A stretch of DNA of 64,000 nt from positions 156,266 to 220,265 of the forward strand of contig JAPXFQ010002715.1 of assembly GCA_028564705.1 (NCBI GenBank), written 5' to 3'. Shown piece after piece: positions 1-10,670 of the stretch. The notes under the pieces are model-generated. The model saw only the letters and a list, made by a program, of their open reading frames with translations, was not told the DNA's origin and searched no databases. The first letter of the stretch is position 1; the number at the start of each line of letters is the position of its first letter. A program made the position numbers and the translations under genes. This stretch comes from Apricaphanius iberus (lineage: Eukaryota; Chordata; Actinopteri; Cyprinodontiformes; Aphaniidae).

Positions 1-159
1 AAGCTGATAACTAATACCACATACAATCAGTGAGTATAGAGGAGATGCTTGGTTGCTGTTTGTGCGTGCATGTGTGAGGAGACAGAAACGAGGAAAGGGA
101 TTGTGCATGTACGCTTAACCAGGAAACCTTAAAAATGGGGAGGTACAGCCATTAAGGAT

Positions 160-700
160 TTTTTTATTTCAATTTTATTCAGTCAGAAATATAACAAAAC
201 AGAATCAATGAAACATTAAAAGATTACATTTAAAGTGACTGAAAAGGCCCAGGCAGAAGCATAATACTTATATTTGTCCTTTTTAACAAACTAAACAGAT
301 TATTCTACCCATTAACACATAAATCTGTACAAATTGAGGAAACAACAGAAAAGAATAGAACATTATACACAATTTTCAACAGATTTTACAATCTCTTGTA
401 ATCCTAAAAAAATAATCTCCAAAATAATCCTTTTAAAACAAAAATGTAGCACAAGTTCTTACATTTAGGCTGGCATTGTTAAATAATCTAACCCCCTCCA
501 CCGATATACATTTCCTTTTAATTTCTTTTTTGACATAGGAACAGTAAATTTGTTAATATCTCTAAAATCATACTTTATTTCTACAGAAGAAAATAATCTT
601 TGTATGCTTAATGGAATTAACTTTAATTTGGCTTTATACATTATTTGCATTATTTTGTAGAATACTAAATCATTTAATTTCATGACCTGTGATATTATTA
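160..700 (-). mobile_element. LINE 3' end relic (reverse transcriptase C-terminal tail)
   Basis: An open frame at 683-465 on the minus strand has the look of the extreme C-terminus of a non-LTR reverse transcriptase polyprotein: an IMYKA...LIPLSIQRLF block, then Y-D-x-R and a terminal W-R-G-L motif where related LINEs have 'G..LWN'. Downstream on that strand the sequence becomes AT-rich and ends near a T-run at about 160 (A-run in the element's sense). No catalytic motif is present and the family cannot be named. Positions 1-160 show nothing recognisable. Confidence 0.4.
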
Positions 701-774
701 TAGGGAATTGTAAGTGGCTCAGTTATTTCTGAGTATAGCGAAAGGTTTGAAAAGGATTCCAAATGTAAGGTTCC

Positions 775-1204
775 TTCCCTAAGTTGAGGAGTTCAAGTAT
801 CTGAAGGTCTCCTTCAAGAATTTGGGAAAATGGAGCGGGAAGTCAGTAGGCTGATTGGAAAGGGATCAGCAGTTATGTGGACGCTGTACCAGTCTGTCGT
901 GGTGAAGAGAGAACTGAGGCTCTTAATTTACTGATCGGCCTACGTTCCTACCTCATCTATGGTCGCGAACTCTAGATGGTGATTGAAGGAACAAGATCAC
1001 GGACACAAGTGACCTAAATGAGTTTCCTCCGTAGAGTGTTTGGGTTCTCCCTTATAGATGGGATAAGAAGCTCAGTAATCCAGAGGTGGCTCAGAGTAGA
1101 GCTGCTACTCCTTCACATCGAAAGGAGCCAGTTGAGGTGGCTCAGGCATCTGGTCAGGATGGACGCCTCCCTGGTGAGGTGTTCCGGGTACATCCCACCA
1201 AGAG
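775..1204 (+). pseudogene. RTE-clade (Rex3-like) LINE fragment, truncated
   Basis: Plus-strand sequence with several stops encodes recognisable pieces of the region after the reverse transcriptase of RTE/Rex3 LINEs: a KYLKV-like start near 795, then at 1018 the block MSFLRRV followed by S-S-V-I, LLLHIERSQLRWL and HLVRMDA. These are hallmark Rex3 C-terminal motifs known in teleosts. The match stops abruptly at 1204, exactly where the 3' end of a minus-strand L2 element begins, so the L2 appears to have inserted into or replaced the rest. Confidence 0.75.
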
Positions 1205-2361
1205 GCAAGGCAATTTTATTTGTATAGCATACTTTCCACACAAGGCAATTTGAGGTGTTTTACATGATTAAAATTTGAACATATAAATCAATTTGATGAT
1301 TAAAATACAAGAAAGCAATTGAAATAAGACAATAGTCAAGGCAATACTGCAATGCAAGGACAAGCAGGTAAAAAGTTTTAATTCACTGTGATCTCGCGGA
1401 AAAGCTCAGAGTTCTTAATTTAAAAAAAAACACAAGAAAGCATTTAAAGTAATCAAGACCTTAATTTGTGGGAAATTTAAAAACAAGTAAGTAAAAACAG
1501 TTACTCATAGACGAGTCTAAATAGGTACGTTTTAATTTTAGACTTAAAAGAGTTCAGTGTCTCTGCAGCTTTGCATTCTTCCAGTAGTTTGTTCCATATA
1601 TGAGGAGCATAGAAACTAAAAGATGCTTCTCCATGTTTGGTTCTGGTTCTAGGGATGATCAGTAAACTAGAGCTGGAGGACCTGATTGATCTGGATGGTT
1701 TGTACTATGATAGCAGATCTCTAATGTACTCTGGTGCTAACCCAGTCAATGATTTATAAACTAATAAAAGCACTTTGAAGTCTATTCTCTGAGCTACAGG
1801 GAGCCAATGGAAGGACTTTAGAACTGGGGTTAATTGTTCTACTTTCCTGGTTCTGGTGAGAACACGAGCAGCAGCGTTCTGGATCAGCTGCAGCTGTCTG
1901 AGTTTTTAGGTAGACCTGTGAAGATACTGTCAGAGTAATAAAGGCGGCCAGAGATAAATGCATGGATGAGTTTTTCTAGGTCTCCTTGTGTCATCCATCC
2001 TTTAATCCTAGAAATTTTCTTCAGGTGATAGAAAGCTGACCTTGTTATTGCCTTTATGTGACCCTGGAGGTTCTGGTCTGAGTCCATTATTACACCTAGA
2101 ATTCTGGACTGGTTGGTAGTTAATAGCTGGGCCTGATTACTTATACTGTATGTAGTCGATCTTTTTTGGATCCAAACATAAGCACTTTAGTTTTGTTCTT
2201 GTTCAATTGGAGGAAATTATGGGACATCCAGCTGTTAATTTGCTCCATGCAATTATTGAGGATTTGGATGGGTTCAACATCACCTGGTGACATTGAGATA
2301 TAAAGCTTAGTGTCATCAGCATAGCTCTGGTAGCTAACATTATTGGTGGTTACAATCTGGT

Positions 2362-2817
2362 TTAGTGGGAGCAGTAGATGCTAAATAGGAGGGGCACTAG
2401 GATGGAGCCCTGGGGGACCCCACATGTGATTTCTGTGTTTTGTGATGAGAACTGGCTAATCCACACAAAGAAGTTCCTGTTCTTGAGGTAAGATTTGAAC
2501 CAGTTGAGTGCCGTACCAGAGATTCCGACCCAGCTCTCTAGACGTTCCAGTAATATATCATGATCAACGGTGTCAAACGCTGCACTGAGGTCTAATAGTA
2601 CTAGTACTGTGGCTTTACCACAATCAGTATTTGTACGGATGTCATTGAAAACTTTGATGAGGGCTGTCTGTGTACTGTGGTACCTACGAAAACCAGACTG
2701 ATAAATATCAAAGCGGTTGTTCATTGTTAGGAAGCTGTTTAATTTTTGGAACACAGCTTTTTCAATAATTTTACAGATGAATGGGAGATTAGAGATTGGT
2801 CTGTAGTTTTGCATCAA
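2362..2817 (-). pseudogene. L2 reverse transcriptase core, fragment
   Basis: A 151-codon minus-strand frame covers RT fingers and palm: NYRPISNLPF (motif 0/1), FQSGFRR-type with HSTQTAL, then [14 protein letters not shown] (motif A with its catalytic Asp) and GVPQGSIL (motif B). Both motif A aspartates are visible. The frame ends shortly after motif B, before the YADD box, by a frameshift or stop. The same motif order in copy 2 (18920-19916) confirms the family. Not expected to be functional. Confidence 0.85.
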
Positions 2818-3630
2818 CGTGCTGTCTAGGTTCTTCTTCTTTAGTATTGGCTTGATAAATGCTGTTTAAAAGGCTTTGGGGAAGACACCTGATTGGAGGG
2901 ATGAGTTAATTATTTTTAATCAGATCCGCTCTGATGGCTGGAAGGACTTTTTTTAAGAAAACTTGTTGGTAAGATATTTAAGCAGCAGGTGGCAGAGCTT
3001 AGTTTGTCAATAATTTCATCACAGCTCGATTGATTTATTATTTGGAAATGAGTCATTTTCTCTGCATGTGCTGATAGTTGGTATTGGGTTTGGAACTGAT
3101 GTACTGATTGACCTTCTGATGTTGAAGATCATTTCAGTAAAGAAGCTGTCAAATTCATTACAGGCCCTGGTGGAGTTTAGTTCAGGGGCTACTGTCACTG
3201 GAGGAGTTGTTAGTCTCTCCACTGTAGCAAATAATTTCCTTGCATTATTGTTGCTTCTGTGAATAATCTCAGAAAAGAATGATTCCCTTGCACCCTTTAA
3301 GGTTGATACTTGTTCAGTTTCTCTTTATATATCTCGTAATGAACCTGGAGTCGTTTTTTCCGCCATTTCCTCTCAGCGAGCTGGCACTCCCTGTTTTCAT
3401 TACATACCAGTGGAACACTTCATCATGGAGACTTCTTTTTATTCATGACAGTTTCAACCTTAAGTAGCGCAATCTTAGCCATCATGTCTGAGATTTTGGA
3501 TAGAAAATCATCTGTCAGTCTGTTTACTGAATGTGTGTGTTGGTGATTTAGATAAGGCTGGAGTGTACATCAGTTTAAAGTTTTCTGCTGAGTTTTTTTT
3601 AAGGAAGCGTTTTTTAATAGTGGATTTACT

Positions 3631-3999
3631 TTAATTAGGTATGTTGGCTTGGGTGGTGCTTTCAAATGAGATGCAGAAATGGTCAGATAATACAATACCA
3701 GTTATGGCAATGCTAGAGATATTTAAGTCTTTGCTAATAAGTAGGTCCAGAGTGTGTCCTCGGTTGTGCGTTGGCTCATTAATGTGTTGGGTTAGGTCAA
3801 AGTAATGAAGGGCGTCGTTTAGTGCTTTTGTTCTGCTGTCTTGGGGTTTGTCAGTATGGATGTTGAAATCTCCCACAATTGCTATCTGGTCATAGTCTAG
3901 ACATATTGCAGAGCAAAGGTCATTGAAGTCGTTAAAATAAGTTTGTTTTAGGTTTTGGTGGTCTGTATAAGTTTCCAAGTAGGACTTTGTTTGGTTCAT
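3631..3999 (-). pseudogene. L2 apurinic-type endonuclease C-terminal fragment
   Basis: A 122-codon minus-strand frame contains GDFNIH (the D-x-N metal-binding motif of exonuclease-endonuclease-phosphatase folds), H-x-x-G-H-T-L-D-L and a terminal LSDHF box whose His is the catalytic base. This is the C-terminal two thirds of the LINE endonuclease that nicks target DNA for target-primed reverse transcription. The N-terminal part is missing or frameshifted. Position upstream of the RT in the element's sense is as expected for L2. Confidence 0.8.
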
Positions 4000-5148
4000 T
4001 TGTTTCAGTAGGTAAATTTTTTTTCCTGTCTAGCAGTTTGCTTCTAAGAATTGGTGTCCGAGTACCAAGTACAAGCCAAACAGATTTACTTTCCCAAGCA
4101 GAGCATTACAGCTTTGCTACAATACTCCACTTGATGTATATGTGTGTAAAATCTTTATCAGTGATTACTGTGGGTTCAATTTCTTAAAGTTATGGACACG
4201 AAATTGAGATAAGAAGGAAGAAAGAAAGAAGATGAAAAAGAGGAACAGGACCAGTAGAAGTGTGAACTGACGATACAAGATAGGAAGGCAAACAAAGAAC
4301 AAAAGAAAACATCCCAGTCCTCCACCTCTGTTGGACGGCAGAGAAGTGGGAAAAACAAAAAAGACCAAAATAAACAACCAATAGAACAGAACATCAACAA
4401 AACGGATCTAGTTATATGAACTAAGAACTGCACATTCACTACACACAAAAATGGATTAATGAACACAACACTAATGTTTCTGGTAAGCTCCTGGTATCAA
4501 CTATCTGTTGACAATAACCTCAGCTCAAGATTATGTCCGTCCACACCAATGTCCCCACACCTATGTGTGTGTGTGAGGATTCAGGTCTAAATAAGGTTTC
4601 CCCATGCAAGTGATTGATAGCTGGTATAAGGAGCCATCAATCCGTCCTACAGGAATTAACGCAGACATGAAGGAGGTTGCAGATGTATACGTCCAGAGCC
4701 CCCCAGAGTGCAGGGGCCACAAGCGGACCAGCGCAGGGCCGAATGCCCACCAAGAGAGGAACGGACGGAAGGACCAGGGGAACACCTAGCAGCCGCAATG
4801 CTGGGGCCCAAGAGGTCGCAGGGACGAGCCCACGGGCTCCGCCGGAAACCAACTACGCCAGGAAGGCCACGGGAATCAGGGGGGCCCCGACCAGGGATCA
4901 GCCAACAAAGGTACTCCGGCACCACTACAAGGCAGGAGGGACCAGCAGCAGGCAGACGCCACCGCCACCCCGGGCCAATCCAACCCCTCCTCGCACACAC
5001 ACGCCAGGGAGCCACAGTAAAAGCCGCAGAGACCAGGGACCCAGCAAATGCCGGACAACCCCCCCCCCCAAAATGAATAATCGAGGCAGGGAAGCCCACA
5101 GAACCGGCAGGACGTCTCGGTGCCAGACATGGTTCCCACCGAACGGCA

Positions 5149-5233
5149 CCAACCTACTCTTCAACCCCGGCACCGGGGTTGAAGAGTAGGTTGGTGGCGG
5201 CTGGTGTTTCATCGGCCTGAAACACCAGCCGCC
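5149..5233. repeat. Two adjacent near-perfect hairpins
   Basis: 5149-5170 and 5173-5194 are perfect reverse complements (22-bp arms, 2-nt centre CA). Immediately after, 5196-5211 and 5218-5233 form a second perfect inverted repeat (16-bp arms, 6-nt loop TCGGCC). Both are GC-rich and would form very stable cruciforms or RNA hairpins. Confidence 0.9.
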
Positions 5234-6100
5234 CGACACACCGGCCAACCCAGGGCCTAGCTGGGCCGCATCCGGGCCCCAGCCCCAGACATAGAGAGCC
5301 ACCAATGACCAGCGGGCAGGGGCATCCGTCACCAACAGGAAGTCCCGGAGGGCAAAAAGTCCCCACTGGATGTGGGGCCTGAGATGCGCCAGGCCAGAGG
5401 GCCCCCGGGAGACGACCCCCCTGCCCACTGGGATGGGGACAAGCAGACGGCAAAAGCACCCACCATGGCAAGAGTATCCCACCAGCCCAAATCCCCAACC
5501 AGACGGCCTGATATACCCCTGGACTAAAACCCCTGATAAACCCCTGTCAAACGAATAGGGGCGTGGGAAGACTTCCTGCCTCTCTCCCCCTGCTCGAATG
5601 TGGTGTTGTTGCGCGTTGTCCTAATGTTCACTTATAACAGAGGGGTGGGACATGGGAATGCTGCCAGGCATCCCCATCTCCCACCCCAGGCCCTCAGTGT
5701 CTAGATGCAGTTAAGCAGTGAGCACCGGCACCAGAGGCGAGGCTCTTAAAAGGGCTCCACCTCCAGCGCTGAGGTGTATCCACCGCCAGGTCCCTACATG
5801 TGTGTGTCTCATGTAAATGTAGCAAGTGAAAGTGTCTAAGTTGTACAATTAAAGTTGGAACCCAAGCCGCCACAGGGCAGCAAAGACGGAAACTTCTCCC
5901 CGCACATCAGTGACGTGCCCACGCCCCAAGGCCCTATGTAAATGGTATAATGAAGGAGCAGGTGAACAGAGGCGTCTCGGGATAGGGAGGAAATGACTGG
6001 GTTGACACAACGGCCCAGAGCCCCAGGCCCAGCTTAGACCCACCCCAGAGCAGCACAGCACCAGGCCAGTAACCCGTGTCTGCCAGCACAACCCCCCTAA

Positions 6101-6729
6101 GGCCTAGTTTATGCTTCTGCGTTTTGACTGAGACGGATTGACGCAACGGCATTATCCGTTAACAAAAGAGCTCTTCGTTACCTACGCAAGGGCTCTTCGT
6201 TACCTACGCAGGGACGCACAGAGTGGAGGCCCAAATTGTAACTATCCGTCCACGGAGAGCATATGCATCTGATTGGTCAGTTTCAGTAACAGCCAGAGAT
6301 CGCTTCACCAGAACAGGGCTCTATAGTTGCTGTAATCAGTAGTTAATGCAGTGTTTGGCCACTATATGCTTTATATTGAAAGGATAATTTATCTTATCTG
6401 TTCTTTTGGCGATTTTGAACATAAGGAGGTGTATGAAAACAACAGAAAACGGCTGCTGTGTTTTGTTTCCATGTGTTTCTAGAATATTCTATAATCTGCA
6501 CTTCTAGTAAAAAGCTTTACAGCTTAATCAAAACTTACTTTCTGTCATTCATTTTTCCTTGAGGAAGAAATGCGTTCATAAGCCTAGAAAAAAACTGAAG
6601 CGGAGCTGTGTGATGGTAGGCAGAGACTAAATAAGCAATAGAGAATGGAGTGGAAGAGAAGAGTACTATAAACAGAAAACGTCTCCGTCAATACGTCTGT
6701 CTGAGTGCAAATTTGCGGTAAACTAGGCT
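6101..6729. mobile_element. PIF/Harbinger-like MITE, copy A
   Basis: 629-bp non-coding element with terminal inverted repeats: left GGCCTAGTTTATGCTTCT, right ending AAACTAGGCT. It is flanked by a TAA duplication (6098-6100 and 6730-6732). Interior includes an A/T-rich core ending in GTCTCCGTCAATACGTCTG. A short internal tandem duplication occurs near 6168-6211 (GCTCTTCGTTACCTACGCA twice). Related copies occur at 15390, 23763, 36318, 47281, 48083, 49090 and 57853-59314. The 3-bp TWA target site is typical of PIF/Harbinger. Confidence 0.8.
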
Positions 6730-6950
6730 TAAGGCGCCGCATGCAGCCACTAGGAGTCACCACCCAAAGCCCCCAAAGTCCCACCCCAGGTGAGGGCCAT
6801 GGCACCTTGACCCCCAACCACAAGCGGACCCACCCCAAAGGACCCCCCGTAGACGCCCCCCGACCCTAAAGCTACACATCAGCGACCGTATCCCACGGAA
6901 CAAAATTGAGGGGCCCGCCCCCACTGGGTGGTGGAGCTGATTAGGGGAGA

Positions 6951-7400
6951 TCAGAAAGATTGATCAGATGTGGAGGCAGAAGCCATTTCTATACCAATGT
7001 AATCCAGAAGGAGATCTCTATATTGATTAATATTAAGACCATTTTTATGTTTCCAATTCAAGAGGATATTTTTATCAGCGATGCATAAGACAATGTGAAC
7101 TAATTGCATCGACTTTGTATCTATGGTCATTTCATCTAAATTTCCCAGCAAGCAAACTGGGGGAGAAGGTGTGATATTACATTTCTGACACTTTGATAGG
7201 TCTTCACAAATCTTGTGCCAAAATTTCTTAACAGGTGGGAAGAACCAAAGAGCATGAATAGAATTGTCTGGTATATTGCTTGTACATTGTAAACAGGTAT
7301 TAGACGACGTAATACCCATCCTGAACATCCGTTGGCCTGTATAATGTACTCTATGAGGGCTTTTATATTGTATTAATCAAAGATTAGGATTTTAAAGAAA
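6951..7400 (-). pseudogene. L1-like ORF2 C-terminal fragment
   Basis: Minus-strand frame 7328-6951 (125 codons) carries a post-RT zinc-knuckle-like block: C-L-Q-C, then H-A-L-W-F-F-P, then F-W-H-K-I, and further on K-N-I-L-L-N-W-K. This order is known at the C-terminus of L1/Tx1-clade ORF2 proteins. It is only the last tenth of an ORF2; no RT motif is present. The upstream part is not recognised beyond about 7400. Confidence 0.6.
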
Positions 7401-7599
7401 TTTAAAGGTTCTTAAAGAAATCTAAGACCAGATGTTTCGGTCAAATGAGATGGACAAGTCCGTCTCCCATTTTGAAATAGGAAGGGCTATTGATTCAAGT
7501 AGCTAAATATTCAGAGGTGCTGAATTTGCCTAGTAGTACATTTTTGAGGTTTAACGAATTGTGAAAGATAGTGGCAAGTCCCCCCCTTTATTTTTTCCT

Positions 7600-9130
7600 G
7601 GTCTCACTAAGGAAGTGATAATTACTTGGGCAAGTCTCTAATAATAATGTTTACTCTGTATTTTCATCTTGCCAAGTTTCTAAGAGAAATGGAGCATGTA
7701 TATCATGTGTGATGATGTAATTAGGATGATTAGGAGTGATTTACCAGAAAGTGATCTTATGTTTTGTGTAGCTGCGTTTATATTTCTTTCTGAGATTGAG
7801 AGATTTTGTTTGCATTATGTTATATTCAGATTTCTTTCAGTGAATGTGAGATAATTTTTGCAAGGTATTATTTTTAAATTCTGTACTGCTTGGTTATTTG
7901 TAGTTTTATTGTGTGAACATCTCTTAATTATAATAACCAGGATTTTACTTTCAATAGAATGAGAATGACCAAACACCTCCTCCTGGTGAGTAGTGTTTCT
8001 TGTAACAGTTTCCAGTCGGTATCAGATGTGACATGATGAGTTGAATTGGGGAGCTACAATGTTTATAACTCCTGTTTGGGCATGGCGTTAAAAGCAAGAT
8101 TCCTTTTTTTTTTTCCTGAGTCTGAAGGGCATCAGAAAGCTCCCAAAATGGTGAGCCTGTTATAGAGTTAGAAGTGGACGATGAGTTGGATCTTCTTTCT
8201 GTTAGCTGGTGTGTTGATTGGATCTGCTGTCTTAAGGAGCATTTTCTGTAGAGTAGAATCTACATGTTCAGCTGCTGGTAGTGAACTTGTTGGGGGGGTG
8301 ATGTAAGTCAGCTAACTGAGCTGATGTGTTTCCACATAGAGGTGCTGGAACTCTTTGTTTCTTTTGGAAGTTATTTGATTCCTTTGTTGCACAGTCAGCT
8401 GGAATGACTCTGGCGGGCTTATCACTGACTGGTACGAGGATGTCATGTTCTCTGCATGTTACAGCGGGTTCGCATCCACCATATGTTTCAGTTCGAGAAC
8501 AGGTGAGTGAGTTCATATGAGTTAGCAAATTCCAGAGAAAACTTCTGACCTTTCTTATTGATATGACATCCATCTTTTGTGAATAGATGTCTCCTTTCAC
8601 ACAAAAATCTTAAAATTATTTAGAAATCTAATAGACCTTTAAGCACAGACAGCTTTAACAAACCTGCTGAATGCTTTGTTCTAGCTAAATTTTTCGTCTA
8701 AGGGTGTTCCTGGAATTGGTCCAGATATGTGAATTTCTACACTGTTGTTGTTCAAGTTCTGGAGTAAGTCCAATAAGTCTTTCTTTAGAATTTCAGATTT
8801 CTTAAGAGAGATGTCAGCAGCTCCCGCATGGACAAGTTTTTTTAGCTCTGGGTTATTCTTAATAATCAATGGAATCTTTTCAGAAAGTTCTCTGACAGTC
8901 ATATGTGGGCTATTAAAGACACTTGTACTGATGCATAGCTGTTGAATACCTTTGATTGATCTGTCATGAATAATAGCAAGCCTTTTCCCTTTCTTGCTGT
9001 TTTTTGTTCTTTGGTTTCTTGTCAGTGTTGACTTCTTGTTGCTGTTTATCTTTGTTTGTGTTTCGCTGGGCTTGCTAAGAGTCTGCCAGACTCAGGGAGC
9101 TGGGAGAAGTCTGCGCTGTGAATCTGTTAT
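7600..9130 (-). mobile_element. L2 LINE ORF1 and mid-region relic (probably the 5' part of copy 1)
   Basis: Minus-strand sequence resembling the region between endonuclease and ORF1 in L2 copy 2 (compare GCCAAGTTTCTAAGAGAAAT near 7672 with ACCAAGTTTCAGATAAAAAC near 21213), followed by an ORF1 piece at 8902-8681. Its position beyond the L1-related block suggests copy 1 was split by that block; this rests on order and orientation only. Confidence 0.5.
8681..8902 (-). pseudogene. L2 ORF1 SGNH-esterase-like fragment
   Basis: 73-codon minus-strand frame: ...LVHAGAADISLKKSE...LLQNL...ISGPIPGTPLDEKFS. It aligns by eye with the ORF1 fragment at 21747-22364 ([14 protein letters not shown]...[14 protein letters not shown]). 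L2/CR1-type LINEs of fish are known to encode an ORF1 with an SGNH (GDSL) esterase fold. In active relatives this block reads HxGxND; here the Asn is Ala, so the hydrolase active site is broken. The frame stops just after the SGP block. Confidence 0.65.
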
Positions 9131-9337
9131 TTAAGGGGATAATCAAAGTTGTTGGAGATTATTTTAAGATTCCTTATTTTTCTTCTTGGGTGTTTCTCGT
9201 CTGAGCGCTGGCCACTCTTCTGATGAGTTGGGGGTTCGTCCCGATTTACGAAGTCTGTTCGGAAGGGTACTCTGTGTTGTTGGCATCGACCTGCCAGGTT
9301 GTTGAAAATTGGAATCTCTTTATTTGGTTTGTCATTT

Positions 9338-9930
9338 CAGAATCAGAATCAGCTTTAATGGCTAAGTATGACACATACAAGGAATTTGACTCCGGCAACT
9401 TTTCTCTTCAGTACAGAACCTAAATAAGTGAAATAAAAAAATTGAAATAAATACAAATAAATAATAAAGGATATTATACACACCAAACCAGGGTTATTGT
9501 ACAGTGAGTATATACAGCAGTGCAGAGTTTTAGTTTATTGTTATGTGAATGGACTCACACTCTGTGACTATTCAGAGTTCATCAGAGCGACAGCCTGGGG
9601 GAAGAAACTGTTCTTGTGTCGGGTGGTTTTGGCGTACAAAGATCTGTAACGCCGGCCTGAGGGGAGGAGCCTAAACAGGTTGTGGCCAGGGTGTGAGGGG
9701 TCTGTGGTGTTTTTTCTAGCCCGCTTCCTGACCCTGGCCCGGAATAGGTCCTGAATGGAGGGAAGATCAGAACCTATGATCCTCTCTGTGGATCTGACTG
9801 TTCTCTTACATGCCGTACTCAGAGTAGTATTGTTTCTGGTGTTTTCTTCAAGGTGTCGGATCTTTAATTCCATGTCCTTCATCCTTTCCAGTATGTTTTG
9901 GAGAATGTATTCAGCGTAGAGAGCCATTTG
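9338..9930 (-). mobile_element. LINE 3' end with C-terminal RT tail and (TGATTC)n terminus
   Basis: Minus-strand frame 9927-9568 (119 codons) begins with a short amphipathic LQNILERMKDMELKIRHLEE coiled-coil-like segment and continues with a tail well known from fish LINEs: LPSIQDLF, HPGHNLFRLLPSGRRYRS, KNSFFPQAV. Downstream the sequence ends in GGCCATTAAAGC-like and repeated GATTCT units (plus strand CAGAATCAGAATCAGC near 9338). The same terminus is used by the small retroposons at 26156 and 57945. Confidence 0.6.
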
Positions 9931-10599
9931 TACTCCTCGTTTTTTTTATGGAGTAGTCCAAGCCCACATTAAACAAACATTAGCTCTCTCTGGAGAGCCA
10001 GACTTGGCTAAATTACCTCAGATGAGGATGTATTCTGAAATTAGGTTGATCCAGTGATTTATGTGGGAAGTTCCTGGATTTCCAGCTTTGAAAGACTATT
10101 TTCTTAGCAATAGTTAGAGAAACAAGTACTGTGAGTTTCATTTTTGGCAAAATGGTGATAGAAGTTGTATCTCCTAGAACACAAAGGGATAGTGGGATTT
10201 CAAAGTCCAAGATAGTGCACTGTGTCTTTGTGACTGAAGTCCAAAGCAGCTGCCAGTTCTCCTGTTTGGACCAGGTTTCCCATCAGTCTGCCACCCTCAG
10301 TAAACTGAAGGCTACACCTTTGGTCTACTTTAGCCGGGAGCTCTGTAGGTGATGGCTTTAGGGCCTTAAAGGTTTGCAGATTTCGTCTCACCGGACAGGA
10401 ATCATTAATTGCTCACATTATATCTGACTTCAAAGAAAACGTTCATGGTGTTGAATGAATACGTTGTTTTTATATATTTAAACACACACACATATATCTA
10501 TCTGTCTTTGGTAGAACTGAATCCTGTTTTTCATGAGCAGTGACCCAGAAATGGAACATTGATTTAACTTTTAAATTGAGTCTCCTTGTTCCCTGTACA

Positions 10600-10636
10600 C
10601 AATATGTGAGGTGGCCCACACACACCTCACATATTG
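10600..10636. repeat. Inverted repeat upstream of hao1 exon 2
   Basis: CAATATGTGAGGTG at 10600-10613 and its exact reverse complement at 10623-10636, separated by 9 nt, ending 34 nt before the exon 2 acceptor. It would be transcribed as an intronic hairpin. Confidence 0.7.
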
Positions 10637-10670
10637 TACTGAGGGTTTGTGTGTGTGTGTCTGTGATTAG

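Larger units (their letters stand above)
1205..4190 (-). mobile_element. L2/Maui-type LINE copy 1, decayed (3' part)
   Basis: Minus-strand non-LTR retrotransposon. Its 3' end is the AAGGCAATTTTATTTGTATA tail near 1205, repeated almost identically at 18531 in copy 2. Going up in coordinate come RT C-terminal pieces (1754-2087), the RT core (2362-2817) and an endonuclease (3631-3999). Frameshifts and stops separate the pieces. The 5' half seems displaced: sequence resembling copy 2's mid region and ORF1 resumes about 7600-9130, on the far side of an L1-related block. Insertion into the Rex3 relic at 1204 makes this the younger of that pair. Confidence 0.8.
4195..6950. repeat. GC-rich repeat block, probably L1-type 3' UTR on the minus strand
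   Basis: From 4195 to about 4450 the plus strand is purine-rich; from about 4600 to 6100, and again 6730-6950, it is strongly C/G-rich, with C-runs and many overlapping open frames in several frames on both strands (up to 185 codons), which is the behaviour of stop-poor GC-rich sequence rather than of a gene. An L1-like ORF2 C-terminus lies at 6951-7400 on the minus strand, so this block is where that element's 3' UTR would be. It contains twin hairpins (5149-5233) and a MITE (6101-6729). Assignment to L1 is inference. Confidence 0.4.

Noticed and set aside
3987..4466. Short frames in the purine-rich stretch as membrane proteins (FFLF-rich)
   Set aside because: Low-complexity translation of a polypurine/polypyrimidine tract; three overlapping frames are open at once.
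4561..5498. Overlapping GC-rich open frames of 110-185 codons on both strands
   Set aside because: Several frames are open simultaneously on both strands, with Pro/Gly/Arg/Thr-rich low-complexity translations and no conserved motif; two of them run through a perfect palindrome. Best explained by stop-poor GC-rich repeat.
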